64,000 bases of DNA from Bacteroides ovatus (GTDB lineage Bacteria; Bacteroidota; Bacteroidia; Bacteroidales; Bacteroidaceae): assembly GCF_001314995.1 (NCBI RefSeq), contig NZ_CP012938.1, positions 124,001-188,000 on the forward strand, read 5' to 3'. Positions within the stretch are counted from its first letter, which is position 1, and the number at the start of each line of letters is the position of its first letter. Shown piece by piece: positions 37,122 to 46,598 of this stretch. The translations under genes and the position numbers were made by a program. The notes under the pieces were generated by a model. The model searched no databases and was not told the origin of the DNA. It saw nothing but the letters and a program-made list of their open reading frames with translations.

Positions 37122-37856
37122 ATGAACGTGAATAAAATTTTGCCTTTTTTGCTTTTGCTTCCGTTTCTGGCTTCCTGTACCAGTAAGTACAAGATTGAAG
37201 GAACATCTTCAGTGAATAGTCTGGATGGAAAGATGCTGTATCTTAAATCTCTGCGTGATGGCGAGTGGGTGAAGCTGGATTCTGCTGAAGTGGTGCATGG
37301 TCTGTTTTCAATGAAAGGGAAAATAGATTCCGTACAGATGGTGACGCTTTATATGGATGAAGAAAGCATTATGCCGATCGTTCTAGAAAGTGGAAAAATA
37401 ACAGTTACTATCAGCAATACGGACTTGAAGGCAGTGGGAACTTCTTTAAATAATGCGTTGTACGAGTTTATCAGCAAAAGAAACCAATTAGAAGAAAGTA
37501 TCAGCGAACTGGAGCAGAAAGAAACCCGTATGGTATTGGATGGAGGGGATTTGGATGAAATTCACAGTCAGCTGGTGGTGGAAGGTGATTCACTGATGCA
37601 AGCGATGAATCAGTATGTGAAAACGTTCATTTCCGACAATTACGAAAATGTATTGGGACCCAGTGTATTTATGATGCTTTGCAGCTCTTTGCCCTATCCT
37701 ATTATGACTCCGCAGATAGATGATATTATAAAGGATGCTCCTTACTCTTTTAAAGATAATAAGCTGGTAAGAGAATTCCTGTCTAAAGCAAGAGAAAACA
37801 TGAAGTTGATAGAAGAACATCAACGATTGGAACAAAATGCTTCAACAAATAAGTAA
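37122..37856 (+). CDS. DUF4369-type lipoprotein
   Basis: This 244-residue lipoprotein (FLASC, C19) has the beta-rich sequence LDGKMLYLKSLRDGEWVKLDSAEVVHG and LYMDEESIMPIVLESGKITV, characteristic of the DUF4369 domain that often precedes thioredoxin-like (AhpC/TSA) domains in Bacteroidota. Here the thioredoxin part is absent; residues about 120-244 are helical and charged. A -7 box TACCTTTG lies at 37093-37100, 22 bases from the ATG. The gene end is followed within 20 bases by the promoter of the TPR regulator. Function unknown. Confidence 0.8.
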   Translation: MNVNKILPFLLLLPFLASCTSKYKIEGTSSVNSLDGKMLYLKSLRDGEWVKLDSAEVVHGLFSMKGKIDSVQMVTLYMDEESIMPIVLESGKITVTISNTDLKAVGTSLNNALYEFISKRNQLEESISELEQKETRMVLDGGDLDEIHSQLVVEGDSLMQAMNQYVKTFISDNYENVLGPSVFMMLCSSLPYPIMTPQIDDIIKDAPYSFKDNKLVREFLSKARENMKLIEEHQRLEQNASTNK

Positions 37857-37898
37857 TACTTGAGTTTTTTGTGTATTTTTGCACAAAACTCAAGTAAA

Positions 37899-39654
37899 GT
37901 GAAAACGACTACTGTTTCGGTATACGCCGCTTTCTTTTTTATTTTAGTCTTATCAGTTTCTTGTCATAGAGATTCGGAGGCCCCTGATGCGGCATTCCAG
38001 AGGATTGAAATGTGCATGGAATCTCTTCCGGATACAGCTCTGTATCTATTAAAGTCAATACCTCATACTGAAAAATTGCGTGGAAAGTTGCAGGCGGATT
38101 ATGCACTTTTATTGACGCAGGCGATGGATCAGAACTATGTGAAGTTTACTTCTGACTCATTGATTGCACTGGCGCTGAATTACTATACTGTAGAGCGTGG
38201 TGACTCTGTTACGCGTGCTAAAGCGCAGTATTATTATGGAAGAGTGCTGCGTGAATTGGGCAAAGATGAAGAGGCTTTGACGTTTTTATCTTCGGCAAAA
38301 GGAAATGTTCGGGAATATTCAATGTTGTAAGATGTTTGCAATGGCTACTGATGAGATAGGGATGATTAACCGGAAAAAGAAATTGTATCAGGAGTCGTTG
38401 AAGAATTTTCGGGAGTCATATACGATCTATGAAGAGTTGAAAGATTCTTTGAGTCTTGTCAGAGCCGGGCAAAATATAGGCCGGGCTTATTTGTTTCAGA
38501 ATAAATGGGATAGCTGCTATTTCTATTATACTTACGCTTTAGAACTAGCCAGGGAAAAGCAATATCCGTCTGAAGTTTCCATTTTACATGAGTTGGGGAT
38601 ACTGTACCGTTCCATGGGAGAACTGAAAAAGTCAGAACGCTATTTTCTTGCTGCTTATGAAAAAGAAACGGATGAAGAAAGGAAATACGTGGAGTGTATG
38701 TCTCTCGGCTATTTGTATATACAGATGGGCGATGCAGAGAATGCCCGGAAATATTTTAAGATGAGTATCTATTCTTCTAAAGAATATACCCGTATTGACG
38801 CATATAACAATTTATACTTTCTTGAAAAAGATATTGATAATTTTGAAGAAGCGATTATCTACCATGAAAAAGCGGACTCTATCGTGAATGTATTGGATGA
38901 AGTCGATTCGCAGGAGTTGATAACAGAACTGCAAAAGCAGTACGAGAACGAGAAACTCCGGAATGATAATCTACAACTGAAAGTGGACCGTACAGTTTTT
39001 ATATTTTGCGGTACGGTTATTTTCCTGATTGTGGCCTTCTATATGTGTTATTACTACTACAAAAGTAAAAATCACAGGAAGAAGATTGCCGAAATCGAAT
39101 CCCAGATTAGAGATAATGAAGAGGAGATAAAGCGATACCAGCAGGAGATGGAAGAAATCCAGGAGTTGAAAGATCAAGTACTGGAAGAGAACCGCATACT
39201 GGAAGAAAATCGAATGAAGGTAGGCGAGTTGAATGGAAAGATTGTACTTCTAAGTATGCAGAACAAAACCTTATCGGGACTGTTGAAAGAACTGGGAGGA
39301 GAATTAACTGTCGGACCCTCTTCTGAACAGTACATATCCGCTTTTCGTCTGCTGCTTGCTATCAAAGAGGGAACATTAAGAGGTAAATTGTCTAATGGAG
39401 AACGCTATAAATTGTTTAGCCTGTTTGATTTACTCTATTCTAATTACGTTACCCGGTTGCTTGACAAAACTCCTTTATTAACTAAACATGATCTTGAGAT
39501 CTGTTGCTTTCTTAAATTTGGACTGACCAATGAAGAACTGGCGCGTATTTTTCAGACCTCTTCCGATTCTGTTACCAAAGCAAAAGGAAGGCTGAAAGGT
39601 CGATTAGGCATTTCTCCACAAGAAGATTTGAATGTGTTTTTAAGGGATTTTTGA
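37899..39654 (+). pseudogene. TPR-repeat membrane regulator with LuxR-like C-terminal HTH, split by a one-base frameshift
   Basis: Two overlapping frames form one protein. The first, from GTG 37899 (MKTTTVSVYAAFF..., lipoprotein-like SVSC), ends at 38330. The second is open from 38305 to 39654. Skipping one G in the AAAAGG run at 38297-38302 joins ...FLSSAK to EMFGNIQ...KMFAMATDEIGM, restoring a continuous protein of about 584 residues. It contains TPR repeats, one transmembrane segment (FIFCGTVIFLIVAFYMCYYYY), a coiled coil, and a C-terminal HTH (LTKHDLEICCFLKFGLTNEE and SSDSVTKAKGRLKGRLG). A -7 box TATTTTTG is at 37874-37881. Inactivation, phase switching, programmed shifting or an assembly error are all possible. 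Confidence 0.8.
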
Positions 39655-39764
39655 TAAATAAAAAATGAATTGTCCGGGTCATTAATAGAACGCTAATCTG
39701 TATTTGATTGAAATGTAAGTGTTTACGAAAAATCAGGCGCACTGATTTTGTCCGGGTGACTTTT

Positions 39765-39795
39765 TTTGTGTTTTCGGATGCATGCTGTACTTTTG
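39765..39795 (+). promoter_or_regulatory. Promoter of the small GT-like gene
   Basis: TTTG (39765-39768) and TACTTTTG (39788-39795) are separated by 19 bases, a full Bacteroides promoter. The 10-base repeat TTGTCCGGGT ends 7 bases upstream of it at 39757, with another copy at 39670-39679. Confidence 0.75.
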
Positions 39796-39819
39796 ACACA
39801 ACAAAAACCAAATAGCTAT

Positions 39820-40296
39820 ATGAAAAATCCTAATGAATTATCTGCCGCCTCTTCTTTGAGAGGTGACGAATTGCAGTTAATAGAACAAAAAGCCAGCATT
39901 GTTGTCGGAATAGCAAATTCTCGCACCAGGTTACGGATAGGAATTCTATTAAGTAAATATTCAGAGTATCAGGTGGATTATATATCCTCCGAGAGTGAGA
40001 TCGGTAAACTGATTGAAGAAGCCGACTTGATTATTGGTGCGGGGATTACCGCTTACGAAGGGGTATTGCGCCGAAAGCCGGTGATTGTAGTGGGTGATTA
40101 TGGCTTGGGAGGTCTGGTTACTCCGGATACATTCCGCAAGCATTATAACAATCGGTTTAGAGGGAAGATTAATGGTGTCAGAAATGAATCTTTCTCATTA
40201 GAGAATTTAGAAAAGGAAATTTATAAAAGTTTTAATTTGACTTTTCAAGAATTACAAATGATGTCAAACCAAACCATAACCTTGCAAAACATCTAA
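39820..40296 (+). CDS. Conserved small protein resembling the C-terminal lobe of GT-B glycosyltransferases
   Basis: The frame is open from 39766, but the promoter boxes at 39765-39795 place the start at ATG 39820, giving 158 residues beginning MKNPNELSAASSLRGDELQL. The only recognisable part is ADLIIGAGITAYEGVLRRKP followed by VIVVGDYGLGGLV. It resembles the nucleotide-sugar binding half of GT-B enzymes (G...E...KP), without the N-terminal lobe. A stand-alone catalytic role is unlikely; it may be a sensor or a regulatory fragment. It lies directly downstream of the TPR regulator and probably answers to it. Confidence 0.6.
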   Translation: MKNPNELSAASSLRGDELQLIEQKASIVVGIANSRTRLRIGILLSKYSEYQVDYISSESEIGKLIEEADLIIGAGITAYEGVLRRKPVIVVGDYGLGGLVTPDTFRKHYNNRFRGKINGVRNESFSLENLEKEIYKSFNLTFQELQMMSNQTITLQNI

Positions 40297-40344
40297 ATAT
40301 CTGAATTTCTTAATTTAATAGTTTGATGCATAAAACTGGTTAGG

Positions 40345-40374
40345 AATATGGGGGTGCGTGAGCATCCCCATATT
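40345..40374. terminator. Bidirectional hairpin terminator
   Basis: A 13-bp stem with one G-U pair, 40345-40357 (AATATGGGGGTGC) with 40362-40374, has loop GTGA. It lies between the convergent GT-like gene and the acyltransferase gene. Confidence 0.7.
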
Positions 40375-40394
40375 TATATAAGATTATGTACTGA

Positions 40395-41153
40395 CTATCG
40401 GTCTTGATCTTCGTTTTTCACCATTCCCTTGTATTGTTCCGGCAGGGCGCTTTCAACCGCAGCGTAGGCCTCTGCCATGGTTGCCTTGATATTTTCCATT
40501 CCTTTCCCTTTGGGAGGAATAGGCTCGTGAATAGTCAGAATCATGCGATGACGGTGTATCCATTTGCCTGTGCGTGGCAGAATCTCGAATGAGCCGTCAA
40601 TGGTGACGGGTACAACCGCCAACTGTAAATCATCAGCCAACTGGAAAGCGCCTTTCTTAAAGTATCCCATGTGTCCTGTAAATGTACGCGCTCCTTCAGG
40701 AAAGACTACGAGAGAAACCCCGTCTTTCAATGAGTCTTTTGCCTGCCGGATTGTTTCCAATACTTTTTTAGGACCAGATCTGTCTACAAAGATATGTCCT
40801 GCACTTTCACAGGCTTTTCCTACAAACGGCAGTTTGCGCAGGCTTTTTTTCATCATCCACTTAAAGTTTCTTCCGATGAAGCCGTAAATAAGGAAAATAT
40901 CAAATGAACCCTGATGGTTAGGTACGAAAATATAGGAAGTCTTGTCATGCAACTTTTCACGTCCCTCAATCTTCACGGGAATCAATAGAAACAGACAAAT
41001 TAATTGTGACCAAATCTTCCCCGGATAATATCCCCAGATGTGGGCTCCTCCCAAGAGAGAACCTACAATAGTGACGATTGCCGTGAGGATGGTCAACACT
41101 AATAAAATAGGCAAAGCGATGCAAATCTGATAAATATAATACAGTATCTTCAT
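40395..41153 (-). CDS. 1-acyl-sn-glycerol-3-phosphate acyltransferase (PlsC family)
   Basis: This 252-residue protein has an N-terminal membrane segment (about 8-32, ALPILLVLTILTAIVTIVGSLL). The acyltransferase motifs are NHQGSFD (HX4D catalytic pair), FVDRSGPKK, FPEGARTFTG (phosphate-binding) and VVPVTIDGSFEILP. It would transfer an acyl chain to lysophosphatidic acid in phospholipid synthesis at the inner membrane. A -7-like TATATTTG on the minus strand lies at 41174-41181, in the divergent region shared with sbcD. A second, shorter family member is at 62480-63034. Confidence 0.9.
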   Translation of the reverse strand: MKILYYIYQICIALPILLVLTILTAIVTIVGSLLGGAHIWGYYPGKIWSQLICLFLLIPVKIEGREKLHDKTSYIFVPNHQGSFDIFLIYGFIGRNFKWMMKKSLRKLPFVGKACESAGHIFVDRSGPKKVLETIRQAKDSLKDGVSLVVFPEGARTFTGHMGYFKKGAFQLADDLQLAVVPVTIDGSFEILPRTGKWIHRHRMILTIHEPIPPKGKGMENIKATMAEAYAAVESALPEQYKGMVKNEDQDR

Positions 41154-41273
41154 AGGGTTGGATTTTTATCCTGCAAATATACATGATTATTGGTAAAAAA
41201 GAGAGGCAGATGTGATATAATCTTTTTGATTGTGTTATTTTTGCCTCTTGTTATTAGAGATAGTTACAAAATT

Positions 41274-42527
41274 ATGATACGTATATTACATACTGCCGAC
41301 TGGCATCTGGGACAAACCTTTTTTGGTTATGATCGCACGGAAGAACATGGAGTATTCCTGAATTGGCTGGCAGAAGAAATTCGTCAGAAAGAGATTGATG
41401 CATTGATTATAGCCGGAGATGTTTTTGATGTTTCCAACCCTTCCGCAGCATCCCAAAGCATGTATTATCAGTTTATTTATCGGGTGACAGCAGAGAATCC
41501 GTATTTGCAGATTGTCATTGTTGCCGGCAATCATGATTCGGCAGCACGCCTGGAGGCTCCTTTGCCTCTGTTGCAAGCTATGCGGACGGAAGTCAGAGGG
41601 GTAGTTCGCAAGCTCGAAGGCGGAGAAATCGATTATGACCATTTGACTGTGGAACTGAAGAACCGGAAAGGGGAAGTGGAATTGCTTTGCATGGCAGTTC
41701 CTTTTCTGCGTCAGGGAGATTATCCGGCCGTGCAAACGGAAGGCAATCCGTATGCGGAGGGAGTTCGCGAACTTTATGCACAACTTTTGCAAAGGCTATG
41801 GAAGCGAAGGACGGAGAATCAGGCGATTCTTGCCATCGGTCATTTGCAGGCTACAGGATCGGAAATTGCAGAGAAGGATTATAGCGAGCGTACCGTGATT
41901 GGTGGGCTGGAGTGCGTATCTCCGGAAACTTTTTCCGAACAGATAGCTTATACGGCATTGGGACATATACATAAAGCGCAGCGAGTGTCCGGAAGAGAGA
42001 ATGTGCGGTATGCCGGAAGTCCCATTCCGATGTCTTTTGCCGAGAAACATTATCATCATGGAGTCGTGATGGTGACTTTCGACGGAGGTTGTGCGGTGGA
42101 CATTGAACGGTTGGAATGCCCGAAATTAATACCTTTGTTGAGTGTCCCGAACGGAGAACCTGTTTCACCGGAAGCCGTCTTGGAAGCCTTGAAGGAACTA
42201 CCCGAGACAGAAGCCGTAGCCCCATATCTGGAAGTAAAGGTATTGTTGGAGGAACCGGAACCCATGCTTCGGCAGGAGATTGAAGATGCACTGGCAGATA
42301 AAAACTATCGGTTGGCGCGTATTGTTTCTACCTATCGCACTGAAACTGGAAATACGACGAAAGAAAATGAAAACTGGAAGAGGGGGTTGCAGGAAATGTC
42401 TCCCTTGCAGATTGCACAGTCTGCCTTTGAGAAGATTTATCAGGTGGAAATGCCTGTAGAACTGACAGGTTTGTTTGAAGAGGCCTATTTGGCTGCTACC
42501 CGTAAAGAAGAGGAGGAAGAAGAATGA
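41274..42527 (+). CDS. sbcD: Exonuclease SbcD (Mre11-type nuclease subunit)
   Basis: The frame is open to 41190, but the conserved start MIRILHTADWHLGQTF is at ATG 41274 (417 residues), 31 bases after a -7 box TATTTTTG (41236-41243). Metallophosphoesterase motifs are present in order: DWHLG, IIAGDVFD, VIVAGNHDS, IGHLQATG and ALGHIHKAQ, supplying the two-metal site. With SbcC it cleaves hairpins and processes double-strand ends during DNA repair. Its stop overlaps the sbcC start (ATGA), so translation is coupled. Confidence 0.95.
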   Translation: MIRILHTADWHLGQTFFGYDRTEEHGVFLNWLAEEIRQKEIDALIIAGDVFDVSNPSAASQSMYYQFIYRVTAENPYLQIVIVAGNHDSAARLEAPLPLLQAMRTEVRGVVRKLEGGEIDYDHLTVELKNRKGEVELLCMAVPFLRQGDYPAVQTEGNPYAEGVRELYAQLLQRLWKRRTENQAILAIGHLQATGSEIAEKDYSERTVIGGLECVSPETFSEQIAYTALGHIHKAQRVSGRENVRYAGSPIPMSFAEKHYHHGVVMVTFDGGCAVDIERLECPKLIPLLSVPNGEPVSPEAVLEALKELPETEAVAPYLEVKVLLEEPEPMLRQEIEDALADKNYRLARIVSTYRTETGNTTKENENWKRGLQEMSPLQIAQSAFEKIYQVEMPVELTGLFEEAYLAATRKEEEEEE

Positions 42528-45391
42528 AAATACTAGCTATACGATTGAAGAATCTGACCTCGATAGAAGGAACGGTAGAAGTGGATTTTATGGCAGAACC
42601 ATTACATTCTGCAGGTATCTTTGCCATTTCAGGACCTACCGGTGCAGGTAAGTCTACTTTATTAGATGCCTTATGCCTGGCATTGTATGATAAGGCTCCC
42701 CGCTTTGCTACTTCAGTGGAAAATGTGAACCTGGCAGATGTGGGAGACAATCAGATTAATCAGTCTGATGTTAGAAATTTGCTGCGCCGGGGGACAAGTG
42801 ATGGTTATGCGGAAGTCGATTTTTTAGGTATTGACGGACGGCGTTACCGTTCTCGTTGGTCGGTGAGGCGGACAAGAAACAAGATAAACGGTTCTTTGCA
42901 GCCACAAACGCTGGAAGTGAAAGAACTGGATACGGAGAAAGAATTTCAAGGTACCAAGAAAGAGTTGTTGATTCAGTTGGTGGAGTTGGTTGGCCTGACG
43001 TATGAACAGTTCACCCGTACAGTATTATTGGCACAAAATGATTTTGCTACATTTCTGAAATCAAAAGGGGCGGCAAAAGCAGAATTACTGGAGAAGTTGA
43101 CAGGAACCGGTGTGTATTCCCGGATTTCTCAAGAGGTCTATGCCCGGAATAAGGCGGCACAAGAAGAGGTGACCTTGATTCAGAATCGGATGAATGTGAT
43201 CGAATTGATGCCGGAAGAAGAGCTGCTTGCTCTGCAAAAAGAGAAAGAACTATCGACTGAAAAGCGTGCGGCAGGGATTAAACTGCTGGCAGAACAGAAT
43301 GAACAACTGAATGTGGTTCGTTCATTAAAAATACAGGAAGAACTTTGTAAGAAAAAGCAGCAGGAAGAACAGGAGGAACAGGCTAGGGAGAAAGTTCTGC
43401 AGGGTGCATTGACTTCCCAAGAGGAAGGATTGGTGCATTTTAAGGCACAATGGGAGGCCATACAGCCGGACTTGAAGAAAGCACGTCAATTGGATGTACA
43501 GATACAGTCTCAACAAAGCAGCTATATACAGTCGCAGCAGATTTTACAAGCGGCTAACAGGCAGGTGGCGGAGCAGGAACAAAAAATGCGAGTGGCTGCG
43601 GAACAATTACAGGTGTCTTATTCTTCTCTGAACCGCTTATTAAGCCATGTAGGGATAGAAGAAGCACTGCAACTTGAACAGGTGGAAGAGATTCTACGGC
43701 AAGAAGAAAACAAACTGGCTGCCGCTACAAGTACGAATGAGGAACGTTTGTTGCGCTTAAATTCTTTCGGATATCCGTTATTGGCCGAAGAACAGGTGAA
43801 GTTGCAAAAAGAGTTGACTCGTCAGCAGAATATCCGGCAATTAACGGAAACGCAGACGAAAGCAAAGACGGAAATAGAAAGACTGGAGAAAGAAGTGGCC
43901 AATTGTCTGAAACAATTGACGGAGCAAGAAACTGCATTGAAAGTTACTCAACGTCTTTACGAAAATGCACGTATGGCAGTGGGAAAAGATGTGAAAGCAT
44001 TGCGCCGGCAATTACAGGAAGGGGAGGCTTGTCCGGTTTGCGGTAGCACAGCGCATCCTTATCATCAGGAACAGGAGGTGGTAGATACTCTTTTCCGGAG
44101 TATAGAGCAGGAGTATAATGTAGCATCAACCAACTATCAGCAGATGAATAACCGGAGCATTGCTCTGCAACGTGATTTGGCGCATCAAAAAACGGTGGAC
44201 GGACAGATCGCGGAACAGTTGGCAGCATTATATAAAGCAGGGATTGAAGCCGGAAACGAAGAGCAAATACAACACCGTTTGGCGGAACTGGCAATACGTA
44301 TTTTGGAATATCGCAATCTTTATGCAGAATGGCAGCGCAGCGATGAAGAAATTAAAAAGATGCGTGCACATTGTGAAGCCCTCCGTGAGAATGTTTCTCT
44401 CTGTCGTTTGGCTATGCAGAAAGTATCGTCTGCCAAAGAACAGCTGGTAATCTTACAGAATGCTGCTTCGGCCGAACTAAAGAGATTTGAAGTGATAGAG
44501 AAAGCGCTGAATGTGCTTCGTCAGGAACGTTCGCAGCTATTGAAAGGAAAAAGTGCGGATGAAGCGGAAGCTGCCGTAGCAAAAAGAGAGAAAGAACTGA
44601 ATCTCGCTTTGGAGAAAGCACGTAAAGAAGTAGAGGCGGTACACAACCGGCTTTCCGGTTTGCAAGGAGAGATGAAGCAAATTGCACTGGCTATAGGAGA
44701 GTTGCAGGAACAGTATAAAAAGATAGAGTCTCCCGAACTGCTTCCCGAAATAATAAAGAAGCAACAGGAAGAAAACCTGAATATAGAACGTGCCCTTTCT
44801 ACTATGGAAGCCCGCCTGCTACAACAAGCAAAGAATAAACTGACTGTGGAACAGATTGCGAAGGAACTGGCAGAGAAACAAACTGTTGCCGAACGTTGGG
44901 CAAAATTGAATAAACTGATTGGCAGTGCGGATGGAGCGAAATTTAAAGTGATTGCTCAAAGTTATACTTTGAATTTGTTGTTGCTTCATGCCAATAAACA
45001 TTTATCCTATCTCTCTAAACGCTATAAGCTGCAACAGGTACCCGATACGTTGGCACTTCAGGTAATAGATTGCGATATGTGTGATGAAATACGGACCGTG
45101 TACTCTCTTTCAGGAGGTGAATCGTTCCTGATTTCTTTGGCACTGGCTTTAGGTTTGTCTTCCTTGTCAAGTAATAATCTGAAAGTTGAATCTCTTTTTA
45201 TTGATGAAGGTTTCGGCTCTTTGGATGCGGAAAGTTTGCGTACAGCGATGGAAGCATTGGAACAATTACAGATGCAGGGGCGGAAAATAGGAGTAATCTC
45301 TCATGTGCAGGAGATGAGTGAACGGATTTCTGTTCAGGTGCAGGTACATAAGAAAGTGAATGGAAAAAGTGTGCTTACCGTGGTGGGGTAA
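42524..45391 (+). CDS. sbcC: Exonuclease SbcC (Rad50-type ATPase subunit)
   Basis: This 955-residue SMC-like ATPase has a Walker A motif GPTGAGKST at residues 37-45. Long coiled coils follow, with a zinc hook CPVC at 503-506 in their centre, then the signature LSGGESFLISLALALGLSSL and Walker B region ESLFIDEGFGSLD near the C-terminus. ATP-driven opening controls the SbcD nuclease. It is coupled to sbcD by a four-base overlap. The last codons sit in a 12-bp hairpin (45368-45398). Confidence 0.95.
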   Translation: MKILAIRLKNLTSIEGTVEVDFMAEPLHSAGIFAISGPTGAGKSTLLDALCLALYDKAPRFATSVENVNLADVGDNQINQSDVRNLLRRGTSDGYAEVDFLGIDGRRYRSRWSVRRTRNKINGSLQPQTLEVKELDTEKEFQGTKKELLIQLVELVGLTYEQFTRTVLLAQNDFATFLKSKGAAKAELLEKLTGTGVYSRISQEVYARNKAAQEEVTLIQNRMNVIELMPEEELLALQKEKELSTEKRAAGIKLLAEQNEQLNVVRSLKIQEELCKKKQQEEQEEQAREKVLQGALTSQEEGLVHFKAQWEAIQPDLKKARQLDVQIQSQQSSYIQSQQILQAANRQVAEQEQKMRVAAEQLQVSYSSLNRLLSHVGIEEALQLEQVEEILRQEENKLAAATSTNEERLLRLNSFGYPLLAEEQVKLQKELTRQQNIRQLTETQTKAKTEIERLEKEVANCLKQLTEQETALKVTQRLYENARMAVGKDVKALRRQLQEGEACPVCGSTAHPYHQEQEVVDTLFRSIEQEYNVASTNYQQMNNRSIALQRDLAHQKTVDGQIAEQLAALYKAGIEAGNEEQIQHRLAELAIRILEYRNLYAEWQRSDEEIKKMRAHCEALRENVSLCRLAMQKVSSAKEQLVILQNAASAELKRFEVIEKALNVLRQERSQLLKGKSADEAEAAVAKREKELNLALEKARKEVEAVHNRLSGLQGEMKQIALAIGELQEQYKKIESPELLPEIIKKQQEENLNIERALSTMEARLLQQAKNKLTVEQIAKELAEKQTVAERWAKLNKLIGSADGAKFKVIAQSYTLNLLLLHANKHLSYLSKRYKLQQVPDTLALQVIDCDMCDEIRTVYSLSGGESFLISLALALGLSSLSSNNLKVESLFIDEGFGSLDAESLRTAMEALEQLQMQGRKIGVISHVQEMSERISVQVQVHKKVNGKSVLTVVG

Positions 45392-45398
45392 GCACACT
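45368..45398. terminator. Hairpin overlapping the sbcC stop codon
   Basis: A 12-bp perfect stem, 45368-45379 (AGTGTGCTTACC) with 45387-45398, has a seven-base loop. It includes the sbcC TAA at 45389-45391 and lies between convergent genes. No T-run follows, so it is either a weak terminator or an RNA-protecting hairpin. Confidence 0.5.
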
Positions 45399-45436
45399 CC
45401 TTACTACTTAGTATGAATTATTCAGGTTGGATTCTT

Positions 45437-46012
45437 TTACATTAATTCGTTCAGTTCGCTTAAATTCTTTTTGATTTCGTGGATACGATTTAAGAACTTC
45501 TTGCGATAAATCCATAAGATCAATCCCAGTCCTCCGCCCCATAACAGGATGAAGAAAGCAATCATGCCCATTCCATATTGCCACACTTGCCAGTAGATAA
45601 ATGAAAGTATAGCCAGGACTAGGAGAAAGGCAATAGCAATCAATCGTTCCCTGATGGTCCATCGATGGATACGGTTTACGCGGCTGATTACTTCTACCAA
45701 AGGCATCTCGTCTATTTGTGTCCGTTGGAGGAAACGGGTGGTGACGATATCCCAGCAAAGGGCAGGAATCCATGCGAAAATGATAATGATATAGATCGGG
45801 TTTAATCTGTTGTGCAACAGTACCTCCGCTAAAAATAAGATCAGTATCGGCAGAGAAATCAGAATAAGCTTGATGTTCAGTCTGGCAATGGCATGGATAC
45901 CTTTGTCCGCATGCCTTATCAGCTTTTCAAGCTCTTCTTCTTTGATGAACTCTTTGTCTTTCAAGTGTTCATCCAGGGCATTCCAAGATTTTTTAAGTTC
46001 TTCCAGTTCCAT
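45437..46012 (-). CDS. Membrane protein encoded with an ECF sigma factor
   Basis: This 191-residue protein has a charged helical N-terminus (MELEELKKSWNALDEHLKDK, about 1-40) followed by four predicted membrane helices grouped in two pairs (LILISLPILILFLAEVLL, IYIIIIFAWIPALCW, LIAIAFLLVLAILSFIYW, GMIAFFILLWGGGLGLILW). It begins 5 bases after the sigma factor gene, so it may be its membrane-bound partner or anti-sigma factor. It lacks the FecR-type or zinc-binding anti-sigma domains. This pairing is common in Bacteroides; its role is inferred. Confidence 0.75.
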   Translation of the reverse strand: MELEELKKSWNALDEHLKDKEFIKEEELEKLIRHADKGIHAIARLNIKLILISLPILILFLAEVLLHNRLNPIYIIIIFAWIPALCWDIVTTRFLQRTQIDEMPLVEVISRVNRIHRWTIRERLIAIAFLLVLAILSFIYWQVWQYGMGMIAFFILLWGGGLGLILWIYRKKFLNRIHEIKKNLSELNELM

Positions 46013-46017
46013 ATATC

Positions 46018-46530
46018 TTATTCCTCCTTTTTCATTCTTTTAAGTTTGTCTTTGATGCGACTTAGTTTGGTCGCTACATTGGTAACCGTCAGTCCGGTGA
46101 TTTCTGCTATTTCCTCGTAACTTTTGTCTTCGAGATAAAGCAGGATAATTGATTTGTCGAGTTGTCCCAGTTGGTTAATCATCTGATAAAGCTGTTTCAA
46201 CATTTCGTTGATCGGGTCGTGTGCTTCTATGGCCCAGTCGGTATCTCTGGTGAGGCTGACTATTTCCGGCACATTCTTTTCTTTACGATAGAAGCTGATA
46301 CAGGTGTTGAGGGCAATACGGTAAATCCAGGTGGAAACCTTACATTCTTTTCTGAATTTGGGATAGGCTTTCCAAAGATTCAGTACCACATCCTGATACA
46401 GATCATTGAGAGGAGCATTGGGATTGGCATACAGATAGCATACCTTGTAGATCACCCGTTCATATTCGCGGATCACCGACAAAAACTCTTGTTCAATAGG
46501 GGCGCTAACCTCTGCTGTTTGTTCTCTCAT
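46018..46530 (-). CDS. ECF-type RNA polymerase sigma factor
   Basis: This 170-residue protein has region 2 (about 20-90; VIYKVCYLYANPNAPLNDLY and STWIYRIALNTCISFYR, which open and bind the -10 element) and region 4 (about 115-168; LGQLDKSIILLYLEDKSYEE, then a TVTNVATKLSRIKDKLKR recognition helix). It is immediately followed by a four-helix membrane protein that may sequester it. No co-encoded FecR or SusC gene is present, so it is not of the nutrient-uptake type. Target genes are unknown. Confidence 0.92.
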   Translation of the reverse strand: MREQTAEVSAPIEQEFLSVIREYERVIYKVCYLYANPNAPLNDLYQDVVLNLWKAYPKFRKECKVSTWIYRIALNTCISFYRKEKNVPEIVSLTRDTDWAIEAHDPINEMLKQLYQMINQLGQLDKSIILLYLEDKSYEEIAEITGLTVTNVATKLSRIKDKLKRMKKEE

Positions 46531-46598
46531 GGAATCTATGATTACTTTTCTGGTTAGTTAGTCGTGAGAAAAGGAGAAAAATCACAGGGGAATAAGGA

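Noticed and set aside
36965..37192. N-terminal extension of the sulfatase maturase to 37192
   Set aside because: The extra 76 residues are AT-rich filler with no family similarity and cross the promoter region of the divergent gene. The conserved start is the ATG at 36964.
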